Part shown: piece by piece, positions 1 to 6,899 of the stretch
Numbering within the stretch: position 1 is the first letter of the stretch
How the letters are laid out: every line of letters begins with the position of its first letter
Source: a bacterium
GTDB lineage: Bacteria; Bacteroidota; Ignavibacteria; Kapaibacteriales; UBA7675
Reading direction: 5' to 3'
Assembly: GCA_030430495.1 (NCBI GenBank)
Contig: JAUIKM010000019.1
Span: 40,507 to 104,506 of the forward strand
DNA: 64,000 bases
Program-made: the position numbers and the translations under genes
The notes under the pieces: generated by a model
The model's database searches: none
What the model saw: the letters and a program-made list of their open reading frames with translations, nothing else
What the model was told of the DNA's origin: nothing

Positions 1-765
1 AAATATAAAGTCCTGGATGCCGGAAATGTCGCCGCGAACCACGAGGATCGGAGCGGCCGTCGATGAAAAAGGCTGCTCCAGATACTTCTCAACATCGTCG
101 CCCAGCGCACCGCTGTTAAACTCGTGCGCCAGGCACCAGGCAATTGCCGCCGTCAGACGCGACTCCTGATCAAGGCTGTTTGTCGGTGAGTTCCCGGAAG
201 CGATGATGTGCAAGTACTTGCGCATCATTGCCAGGAGCGAACGTTCGTTGCAGGTATCTTTTAACTCGGCGAGAAAACTGTCGAGCAGCATTTTGTGCTC
301 GCGCAATTCTTTTGCATTTGCCTGCTCATCGGATTCCAGCGGGAATCCAGCTTCGCGTTCAATCGACAGTTTGACGTTTTGTTTAAATGCCTGCCGGCGA
401 CGGCGCGTGCCGTTTTTCCCCAGTACGACAATCGGTGAACAACGTCGAATGTCGTATTTGGCGTCATCGATGCGACGGCCGCGCACACATTCGAGCGACG
501 CATTCACAATGTTTTGCGCCACGGCGGATGACGGACGATCCGCCAGAAGTTCAAGAGCCGCCAGCGGAAAGAGTGTATCGCTCCGACGGTTGTGATATTT
601 GCGACAGGTTTGAATAAACTCCGCCGCATCGCGTTTGGCGGTTTGCGCCGACTCGGATTGCAGGTCCGGCGGTGACTCGTCTGCCACGTCCCTTGAGTGC
701 AGTCGCTGCAACACGCCCAGCGGCGCAAACAAAGCCGCGGTGTGCAAGTGTTTGAGGTTTAACAT
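1..765 (-). CDS. Cas10-like (Csm1/Cmr2 family) protein, 3' part beyond window edge
   Basis: An open frame of 255 codons starts at ATG 765 and leaves the window without a stop. AGGATG lies just upstream of the start. Residues 242-255 read VVRGDISGIQDFIF, the signature at the start of the first Palm (cyclase) domain of Cas10 proteins. Residues about 196-212 (SLDQESRLTAAIAWCLA) match the helical segment usually written SLYDHxxxTAAIAxCL in Csm1/Cmr2. The N-terminus, AALFAPLGVLQR (10-21), aligns with the Cas10 HD-nuclease motif AALLHDIGKxxQR but has AP where the catalytic HD should be, so the DNase domain looks inactive. Known: Cas10 Palm domains make cyclic oligoadenylates in type III CRISPR systems. 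Inferred: the same here, as the last visible gene of an operon with a SAVED protein. The GGDD cyclase motif would lie outside the window, so activity cannot be judged. A non-CRISPR Cas10 relative is also possible. Confidence 0.8.
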   Translation of the reverse strand, partial: MLNLKHLHTAALFAPLGVLQRLHSRDVADESPPDLQSESAQTAKRDAAEFIQTCRKYHNRRSDTLFPLAALELLADRPSSAVAQNIVNASLECVRGRRIDDAKYDIRRCSPIVVLGKNGTRRRRQAFKQNVKLSIEREAGFPLESDEQANAKELREHKMLLDSFLAELKDTCNERSLLAMMRKYLHIIASGNSPTNSLDQESRLTAAIAWCLAHEFNSGALGDDVEKYLEQPFSSTAAPILVVRGDISGIQDFIF

Positions 766-858
766 TAATCATCCTGCGTTTGTGTTTGACAACGCTTTGT
801 TTTGTAAAATTTCGGCATTACTTAACGCACATTCGTACGGACAGGATACCGGGGCCGA

Positions 859-1425
859 CTATCGTTTCAGCGTGCGACCGACATCAAGCACGGGATGGTA
901 ACTCCCCTCGGCCCAATGGTACAAGGTGGCGTTGTTTACCGTGCCCCACATGGCGCCAAGTCCAAAGCTCAGAACAACCGGTGCTGAAATGAAGAAGTGC
1001 ACTTTGGCGCCGCCGAGTTCGCGTTGAATGTTGTTAAGCAGTCGGTAAAAACCGCGGACCTGATCGGCCCACTCCGCCGGTTGCGAGTGCTCAAGCACAC
1101 CGATTCGTCCATCCCCGTCGAGGGAGGTAATTATGAAGGTGTGATCGATGTCCCCCTTTTCCTGCAGGTACTGTTCAACAGCTGTCCGGATCGGCCGCGT
1201 GATTTCGATGATAACGGCCACGTCCTGAACCTTTTTTGTCGGCTCTTCTTCCGACTCGTTGCGCGGTCTGCTTACCAACAGACCAACCAGACGCCGCCCA
1301 CCTGCGATCACGCGCAGAATCAGGTTGCCGCCGAGTTTCACATTAGAGTTGAGGCTCTTTATGCTCCGCGCTCCATCATTAAACTTGTTGACCCAGTCAT
1401 TGAGATTCTCAAACATATCCTGCAT
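859..1425 (-). CDS. Small SAVED-domain protein (cyclic nucleotide sensor)
   Basis: This 188-aa protein starts at ATG 1425 with GGAGAA about 8 bases upstream. Residues 68-88 (DVAVIIEITRPI...) and 141-183 (KVHFFISAPVVLSFGLGAMW, then LYHW...YHPVLDVG) follow the pattern of the SAVED domain: a strand, the aP...lG helix, a strand ending in lYhw, then YxPVL. SAVED is related to CARF and binds cyclic oligonucleotides made by CD-NTases or Cas10. Most known SAVED proteins carry a large nuclease, TIR, Lon or CHAT effector. Here only about 65 residues precede the domain, with a hydrophobic but Arg-containing stretch (31-51) that is not a convincing transmembrane helix. It may therefore be a stand-alone sensor acting on a partner, perhaps the deiminase-like gene 44 bp upstream. 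The Cas10-like gene starts 93 bp downstream. Confidence 0.75.
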   Translation of the reverse strand: MQDMFENLNDWVNKFNDGARSIKSLNSNVKLGGNLILRVIAGGRRLVGLLVSRPRNESEEEPTKKVQDVAVIIEITRPIRTAVEQYLQEKGDIDHTFIITSLDGDGRIGVLEHSQPAEWADQVRGFYRLLNNIQRELGGAKVHFFISAPVVLSFGLGAMWGTVNNATLYHWAEGSYHPVLDVGRTLKR

Positions 1426-1469
1426 GAATTTTCTCCAGTTGGTTTCCGTGTAATAATGTGTGTAAGTTG

Positions 1470-2642
1470 TTAAATGGCTCTGTCCAGCACCTTTGACGCA
1501 CAGCGCAAAGCGCCGCGATCGCCGAGGTTTGCCGGAAAGTGTCCGGCAATGAATCGCACGTCAAACCCGTGCGAGGTGTAAACTTTGTGGACAACTTCAC
1601 GTGTTCGCAGGTAGGTTTCCATACAGCCTTCCATGCCCGGATTTTCAACGTAGTCCGGCAGATAAACTCGTCGCTCAGTACCGTCAACTTCCACCAGCCC
1701 GTTGTTGAAGGACTTAAACTGGACTCCCTTTGCGCGGGCATCGACAAACATCGGCAGCCGTTCAACTTCAAAGCAGATGTCGCCGCAGCGCGTTTGGGCC
1801 AGTTCTTTGGCGATAAAATCCAGAACGCGCGCCCGACTGAACACTTCGGAGAGCGACTCCTTCTGGGCGGGCGCACAGAACTCCCCGCACACCTGCGCCA
1901 CAAATACCAGATGAGTCCCGGGCTTGCCTTTAACCGGTCCGCCTGGTGTAATTATCATATCAATGTGGCCGAAGTCATCTTTAATCGCCGAGCGCCGCAG
2001 ACCGTCGTAGCCGTGGTGGCCGCGTCGCATCAACTCGTCGATCCAGACGATGTGTTTAACTCCCAGAGTTTCCCGCAGCGCCTCGGTAGTTGCTGTACGC
2101 GTCTCGCGGTTCGTTCTGGCACGGCCGTTCTCTGTCGGCAGCAGGTCATTACCGCAGAAGACATAGTCGCCGCCGCACAGAATTTCACCGCCGGTAATCT
2201 TGTGTTCCACCGTGCGGCGGTCGTAGCCGTAGCGGGCCGCCAGTGGAACGGACAAATGCGGCGGCATTCCCGCAGTCGCCATGGCCGGATCGGCCAGGCA
2301 ATTGGTTAAACAAAGCCGGTCTGTGCTACTATTCTTTGTTACCGCAATCTGATCCTGCAACCAGCGCGACGTATCCGGGCGGGATCTGCCGCCTTCAGAC
2401 AAATCCACAATGCGAACATTGGGCCCGCCCGAATTGTCGCTGTTTTGTCGCTTCCCGGCGACCGGAGAGGGACTCAGCACCGTAATCAACGGACTGCGAT
2501 CTGCAAACGCCCGGAACACGTTTCCAAAATAGTTGTGTACATCGGCGTGCGTCAGATTCTGGCTGCCGGTACTTAACAGAAGGTGCGTAATACGCCCTTC
2601 CCAGTCCGAAAGCAGCCTGTATTGTTCCGTTGATTTGGGCAC
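1470..2642 (-). CDS. Guanidino-modifying enzyme, arginine/agmatine deiminase-like
   Basis: GTG start at 2642, preceded by GGAGTGGA; 390 aa. The pentein-fold landmarks occur in order: WLQDQIAV (94-101, cf. the RDxGP loop), CGGD (156-159), RTN (176-178), FGHIDMIITPGG (224-235) with the catalytic His226-x-Asp228 signature, SFNNGLVEVDG...YLPDY (311-331) like the agmatine deiminase SYxNFYxxN segment, and ALRCAS (378-383) with the putative nucleophile Cys381 near the C-terminus. Length and Cys position match arginine and agmatine deiminases. These enzymes hydrolyse or transfer guanidino groups (arginine, agmatine, peptidyl-arginine). There is no signal peptide, so it is cytoplasmic. It lies between two unknown small genes and the SAVED/Cas10 genes in one operon with short gaps, which suggests a role in that system rather than in arginine catabolism. 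The substrate cannot be assigned. Confidence 0.7.
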   Translation of the reverse strand: MPKSTEQYRLLSDWEGRITHLLLSTGSQNLTHADVHNYFGNVFRAFADRSPLITVLSPSPVAGKRQNSDNSGGPNVRIVDLSEGGRSRPDTSRWLQDQIAVTKNSSTDRLCLTNCLADPAMATAGMPPHLSVPLAARYGYDRRTVEHKITGGEILCGGDYVFCGNDLLPTENGRARTNRETRTATTEALRETLGVKHIVWIDELMRRGHHGYDGLRRSAIKDDFGHIDMIITPGGPVKGKPGTHLVFVAQVCGEFCAPAQKESLSEVFSRARVLDFIAKELAQTRCGDICFEVERLPMFVDARAKGVQFKSFNNGLVEVDGTERRVYLPDYVENPGMEGCMETYLRTREVVHKVYTSHGFDVRFIAGHFPANLGDRGALRCASKVLDRAI

Positions 2643-2662
2643 AGTTCCACTCCGACGTCAGT

Positions 2663-3169
2663 TTAGTTTACAGGTTCGATATTTGTAGTCACCACGTGCT
2701 GCACGCCGTTGCTCGAATTGCCGTCGTATTTAACCGTCAGATTACCCAGGTTGTCCATTTCCATCGTGATGTCCGTCGTCGTAATGTCGATGCGGTAGGC
2801 GCGGCGCGGCTTGCCGATGCCGACGAGTTCACATTCGTCGCGATCGTCCAGGGTGCCGAAATACTCGAGCCGGTAAGCCTCGTCGTCCATCGTCGTGTCG
2901 TCGGCGGAGTCGTCGATCACGTGAATAAAGTAAGCCTGCGTCTGCGTTGTCCCCAGCGCAAATGTCGAGGGCAAACTTGTTGAATTGCTGATCGACACAC
3001 CGTCGCCGATGACCAATGCGCCGCTGCTGATCTTGAGACCGACTTCGGTGTTTAACAGATCGTAGTCGTCGTTGGTACTGTTGACACAATTGCGGACGCG
3101 AATCTTTTTGCTGCTTTCAAGCAGGTAAACCCGGATTTCGTTCAAGGGATGAGTATCCACGTCAGGCAT
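2663..3169 (-). CDS. Hypothetical small acidic protein of the Cas10/SAVED operon
   Basis: The protein of 168 aa begins at ATG 3169 (MPDVDTHP), because GGAG sits 8 bases upstream there. An in-frame start 11 codons earlier lacks such a site. It ends 20 bp before the deiminase-like gene, so the two are probably co-transcribed. There is no signal peptide or membrane segment. The sequence is acidic and rich in Asp, Thr and Ser, with alternating hydrophobic residues that suggest a beta-sandwich. I recognise no family or catalytic motif. Confidence 0.6.
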   Translation of the reverse strand: MPDVDTHPLNEIRVYLLESSKKIRVRNCVNSTNDDYDLLNTEVGLKISSGALVIGDGVSISNSTSLPSTFALGTTQTQAYFIHVIDDSADDTTMDDEAYRLEYFGTLDDRDECELVGIGKPRRAYRIDITTTDITMEMDNLGNLTVKYDGNSSNGVQHVVTTNIEPVN

Positions 3170-3271
3170 GATCTTTACTCCAAAGTATAGATGTAATTTC
3201 ACGAACAGAGGTATCCTGTCCCGAGCGGCGGATGCGCCGGAATTGAAACCCCTGCATTGTTAATTTCTGGA

Positions 3272-3682
3272 TCAGTCTATTGGACAACTCCGCACGCAGA
3301 GCAGCTCGTCGTCCACTTTTAACTCAACAATCGCAGTTGTTAAGGTGTGAGAAATCACCTGGTATTCTCGATCAATTCCAATTCCGTGTATTTCGGTTTT
3401 CCAGCCCTGTTCAGGACCGGACATCACAATACGCGGTGGTTTCCTGCGGTCCAGCAAAAAGCGGCTGGTCTCAGGCGCTCGGAAAAACGAAACGTTGCCG
3501 GCGAACAAAACACCGTTGTCGGCTTTGATAGCAACGGCATTGACGAGCAGGTTTTCACGGAGCTCAATCCGTTCCGAGAGTTCATTGTAAAACTCAAGCT
3601 CAGTGCGTCGCAAACGCATGCGATAAGATTCGCCGAAGTGGGCGACCACCCTGAACCAATTACCCGTGTTTGCCTTTGCCAT
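3272..3682 (-). CDS. Hypothetical protein, first gene of the Cas10/SAVED operon
   Basis: Chosen start is ATG 3682 (MAKANTGNWF), giving 136 aa. The frame stays open 31 codons further upstream, but that extension runs into the control region and reads as Arg/Ser-rich noise. The body is predicted beta-rich (repeated strands such as YRMRLRRTELEFYNEL and TTAIVELKVDDELLCV), with no signal peptide. A gap of 102 bp separates it from the next gene. No family is recognised. It is the promoter-proximal gene and faces the divergent helical-repeat gene at 4023. Confidence 0.55.
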   Translation of the reverse strand: MAKANTGNWFRVVAHFGESYRMRLRRTELEFYNELSERIELRENLLVNAVAIKADNGVLFAGNVSFFRAPETSRFLLDRRKPPRIVMSGPEQGWKTEIHGIGIDREYQVISHTLTTAIVELKVDDELLCVRSCPID

Positions 3683-4022
3683 CGCAGTTCCGTCCGTATT
3701 CGTCAGCTTCGACGTGATTGTTGATCGAATCGATGCTGCGAATCTACGCGCCGGACCTTCTGTGCACAATCGCAATGTTAGCGATAATATATATCACTAT
3801 TGAGATATAACGGCGGAAATATATTATTTTCTCAGAGTCAATGTCAAATAATAATTTTCGATATTCTCTTTCGGCGTTCGCCTTCCTCGCGATAAATACT
3901 GGATCGACAGCGTCCTGAGCGTCGTTTCCTCACGATTTCTGCGTAATTTGTAATTCTACAAACACAGGTGGGTAATCCTGCCGATGCAATCAACCGCCCC
4001 GTAACCCAAGCCGGATTTTTGA
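3683..4022. promoter_or_regulatory. AT-rich divergent control region with a 9-bp inverted repeat
   Basis: This is the intergenic space between the Cas10/SAVED operon (minus) and the helical-repeat gene (plus). Positions 3776-3870 are strikingly AT-rich in GC-rich surroundings. ATAATATAT at 3784-3792 is answered by its exact reverse complement ATATATTAT at 3819-3827, 26 bp apart. This fits a divergent promoter with a repressor or activator site, but no promoter was mapped. Confidence 0.5.
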
Positions 4023-5582
4023 ATGGCACGCCCCAACGATTACATACATCGCCTTGTAAAATCGCTGAACGAGCGGGAGCATTCCCTTTATCGCGAATTT
4101 GCCGCAACGTCCCAATTCGGCCGGTCCTGTCTGGACTTTCTGGATTTCATCGATTCAATGCAGGAGTACGATGAACAACGCGCAAAATCTTTTTGCCGCG
4201 ACACTCTTAAAGTCTCGAACTATTCACAATTCAAACGGCGATTCTTTGAAACTCTGTTGGCCAACCTGGAACTTAATCGCCACAGTAAAAACGAGCACGA
4301 AGAAATCGACCGGCAGATCCGCGAAGTGGATGTGTTAATCAACAAAGGACTGCTGGACGTTGCCGGCAAACACATCGTCACGATCAAGAATCGCGCGGCA
4401 AAAATCGGCTACCACCACGGCAAGATCGAAATTCTTAATCGCGAGGTTCGCATTCTGCAAGCCAGGCCCGGCAGCAAAGGGGATCAGAAAGTGGTGGTCC
4501 TCAACGAAGAGTTGGACCTGTATTTGAAGGACTACCAGACAAGCAACCGCTACCGCACTTTGTATCACCTCATGTTTATGCTGTCCCGCACAACCTACAA
4601 CGGTGAGATCACAGCGGCAAACATGGCGGAAATTAACAAGATCATGCAACACCCACTTCTGCGGTCGGGGGCCGAGTGGCCGGACGTTCGCAGTCATCGA
4701 CTGTATCACAGCATTCACGCCAAACACGCCCGCATTACCGGCCGCACCGACATGGAACTGCAACATCAACACAAAATAGTTGAACTCTGGGAGCGGGACC
4801 GCGATCAGATCGAAGCCAATCCCTCGGGGTATATCAAATCGCTCAGCATCCTCGCCGGTCTGTTTCGCGTTCACAGAAGTTATACCAGGAAAACATTTCA
4901 GGCTATGCTGTTCGATCTGGAGTCCACTGTCGTCCACACGTATCGCGATGAAACGGAGCAGTTTGCCGCCGTTGCACTTTTGCGCCTGTTCGATGGGCTG
5001 AACGGCACACCCGCTGATTTTGAACATCTGATTGCCGAATACATACCCGGTCTGTTAACAGATATGACTTCGCGCAAAGCGCCTCTCCCCCAGGCCCGCG
5101 AACTGGCGCTGTACTTTAACATTGCTGTAGCCTACTTTGTGCACGGCGACTTCAGCAAAGCCGTTGAGATCACCAGTTTAATCGGCAACTTTGAAAAAAC
5201 CGTCAGTCGCCAGGACCTTCAAATATTCGCTTCTATCCTGACAAATATTCTGATGTTCGAGTTGTACGGCGATACCACAGCCGAGACGTTTACCCACAGC
5301 AACGAACGCAAACTCAAAAAATCTTCGCTTTCTTTGGTACTTGAATCCATCTGCATTCAACATCTCAAGAAACTTAAAACAACACTCCCGGGGGAGGAAA
5401 CTCAAAAGGTTTTCATACCCTGGCGGGATGAACTTCTCAGCCTTCTGGAAAACCACAGTCATAGCCAGAAACTCGGCATCGAAGAGATCATCTGCTGGCT
5501 CAACGCCAGAATCTCCGGCAACAAGATCTATGCGGAATACCGCAAATACATTGATAACTCTTCTGTTTCCGCAGCGCAGTGA
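4023..5582 (+). CDS. Helical-repeat (TPR-like) protein, paralogue of the 22331 gene
   Basis: 519 aa, starting at ATG 4023, cytoplasmic by sequence. It is almost entirely alpha-helical, with helix-pair patterns typical of TPR/SEL-type solenoids (for example ELALYFNIAVAYFVHGDFSKAVEITS near 360-385). It resembles the 529-aa protein at 22331 in length, N-terminal layout (a short segment ending ...EREHSLYREFAA against ...KQEKRYFKLYAT) and an internal INKGLLDVAGKHIVTIKNRA against YNKGLYEHCRKVVSRAA. Both genes sit divergent from minus-strand genes for small soluble proteins. No enzyme motif or DNA-binding domain is visible. A scaffold or regulatory role for the divergent operon is a guess from context. 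Confidence 0.65.
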   Translation: MARPNDYIHRLVKSLNEREHSLYREFAATSQFGRSCLDFLDFIDSMQEYDEQRAKSFCRDTLKVSNYSQFKRRFFETLLANLELNRHSKNEHEEIDRQIREVDVLINKGLLDVAGKHIVTIKNRAAKIGYHHGKIEILNREVRILQARPGSKGDQKVVVLNEELDLYLKDYQTSNRYRTLYHLMFMLSRTTYNGEITAANMAEINKIMQHPLLRSGAEWPDVRSHRLYHSIHAKHARITGRTDMELQHQHKIVELWERDRDQIEANPSGYIKSLSILAGLFRVHRSYTRKTFQAMLFDLESTVVHTYRDETEQFAAVALLRLFDGLNGTPADFEHLIAEYIPGLLTDMTSRKAPLPQARELALYFNIAVAYFVHGDFSKAVEITSLIGNFEKTVSRQDLQIFASILTNILMFELYGDTTAETFTHSNERKLKKSSLSLVLESICIQHLKKLKTTLPGEETQKVFIPWRDELLSLLENHSHSQKLGIEEIICWLNARISGNKIYAEYRKYIDNSSVSAAQ

Positions 5583-5886
5583 GAGAGTCGCATACGCCGC
5601 GACAACTCACCATACGCGCTGTGACTGTCCATAGCCGGCCGACGCACAATTTTAAACGCGCTGACAAACAAAAGGGAAAAACAAGCCCCAAATGCAATGC
5701 GGGGGCGAAGTGCTCTTCCCCGCCCGGTGAGGTATTCACCAGTGATGTTTCCGCCAAAGAATGCGCGCAGATGCGGCGCTCTACAATAGGAATCAGCCTG
5801 AAACGAGTTATTACCCTTGTGGTCGACCGGCCGCAGGGCTTGTACTTGTTATAACTCCTCTGTTCAACATTAACACGCACTCCCAC
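5583..5886. other. Intergenic region with dispersed T-rich repeat
   Basis: No convincing gene. It holds one copy of the ~55-bp dispersed repeat (5654-5715). The open frame upstream of ATG 5887 is continuous with the protease frame, but its 42 residues show no domain. Confidence 0.5.
5654..5715 (+). repeat. Dispersed intergenic T-rich repeat, copy a
   Basis: Reads AAACGCGCTGACAAACAAAA, then GGGAAAAACAAGCCC and, about 20 bp later, GGCGAAGTGCTC. Comparable copies are at 38781-38843, 50811-50873 and 55731-55791, with inverse copies at 6758-6816, 38475-38530, 41861-41915 and 63446-63501. All are intergenic. Confidence 0.6.
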
Positions 5887-6750
5887 ATGGACCCGATAGT
5901 CAAGATTGACATACCGCAGCGCATTGAATGCGAATTCGAACCCAACAACGGCATCGTCCTGATACAGGTTTTGTTAAACGGACGCAAGCGCGTATTTTTA
6001 CTCGACAGCGGCGCACCGTTTATGACGCTTAACACGCGGCACGTACATCCCGACCACATCGAAGCCGGCTTGCTGGAATTCAAAGGCATTGGCGGCAGCG
6101 TGCAGTCCGCCCGCACACGGATTAAAACATTCAACTGGCAGGGGCTTAAATTCCGCAACAGCCTGGTGTACGCCATGGACTTGTCCCATCTTGAGCGGGA
6201 GCTCGGCGTTGAATTCCACGGACTCCTCGGCTACCGCGAACTGATGCACTTTACTTTAAACATCGACTACAAAACAAACCGCCTGACGCTGTGGCGCGAG
6301 TTTAACCCGACCGACTTCACAGTGCTTGCGCGCATTCCCTTTGTTTTACACAATCACCTGCCTGTTATTCGTGCGAACATCGGACAGCGCCGCGTAAAAC
6401 TCGGCCTGGACAGCGGAGCGGCAATTAACCTGCTGGACATCAATCTGTTAAACTCCGTCGACGGTTTTATTCCCGCCAAACGCGAGGAACAACTTCACGG
6501 CGCGGGCAGTACCAGCGTCAGGGTGCAGCACGGCAAGTTAAGTTCGACGTCTATCCACGGCACGGAATTCAACAACATGCGCGTTGTCTGGTCCGACGTC
6601 AGCGTGATTAAACAGTCGCTGGGGGACATCGACGGGCTGTTGGGCTACGAATTCCTGTCCAGGCGCCGCATGGCGATCAGCTTTACGGACAACTGCATTT
6701 ATCTGATCCGCAGGAAGCGCGGCAAAACTTCTGCTCCAACCGCCGCCTGA
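5887..6750 (+). CDS. Two-lobed retropepsin/pepsin-like aspartyl protease
   Basis: 287 aa from ATG 5887. It contains two copies of the aspartyl-protease half-site. LLDSGAPF (38-45) is followed by HGLLGY (111-116), and LGLDSGAA (172-179) by DGLLGY (249-254). Each half therefore has the catalytic DSG triad plus the hydrophobic-hydrophobic-Gly psi-loop element. Retroviral-type enzymes have one such half per chain and dimerise. Here both halves are in a single chain, as in pepsin, although the protein is short like a tandem retropepsin. No signal peptide is visible with this start, so it is predicted cytoplasmic. It follows the helical-repeat gene by about 300 bp on the same strand. The substrate is unknown. 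Confidence 0.75.
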   Translation: MDPIVKIDIPQRIECEFEPNNGIVLIQVLLNGRKRVFLLDSGAPFMTLNTRHVHPDHIEAGLLEFKGIGGSVQSARTRIKTFNWQGLKFRNSLVYAMDLSHLERELGVEFHGLLGYRELMHFTLNIDYKTNRLTLWREFNPTDFTVLARIPFVLHNHLPVIRANIGQRRVKLGLDSGAAINLLDINLLNSVDGFIPAKREEQLHGAGSTSVRVQHGKLSSTSIHGTEFNNMRVVWSDVSVIKQSLGDIDGLLGYEFLSRRRMAISFTDNCIYLIRRKRGKTSAPTAA

Positions 6751-6757
6751 CCTGGCA

Positions 6758-6816
6758 GAGCGCTGCGCCGCCTTCGCCTTGCTTCGGTGGCTGGCTTTTT
6801 TCTTTTGTTTACCACC
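6758..6816 (-). repeat. Dispersed intergenic T-rich repeat, copy b (inverse)
   Basis: GAGCGCTGCGCCGCCTTCGC followed by GGCTTTTTTCTTTTGTTTAC: the inverse orientation of the 5654-5715 copy, just 3' of the protease gene. Confidence 0.55.
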
Positions 6817-6842
6817 GGATGAGAAATCTCCGAATAAAAAAA

Positions 6843-6890
6843 GAGCTGTGAACCCTTAAAGCACACAGCTCAAACGTAGTTCTACGTACT
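6843..6890. terminator. Palindromic bidirectional terminator plus TACGTAG box
   Basis: GAGCTGTG (6843-6850) pairs with CACAGCTC (6864-6871), with A-rich sequence on its left flank. It is followed by ACGTAGTTCTACGT (6874-6887). It lies between the convergent protease and giant surface-protein genes, so it can terminate both. This is a diverged member of the palindrome family seen at 24451, 24580, 32484, 32613, 38556 and 50630. Confidence 0.65.
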
Positions 6891-6899
6891 CCAGCCAAA

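Noticed and set aside
1539..2309. 256-codon plus-strand open frame opposite the deiminase-like gene
   Set aside because: The minus-strand product carries the full pentein motif set; the plus-strand one shows nothing.
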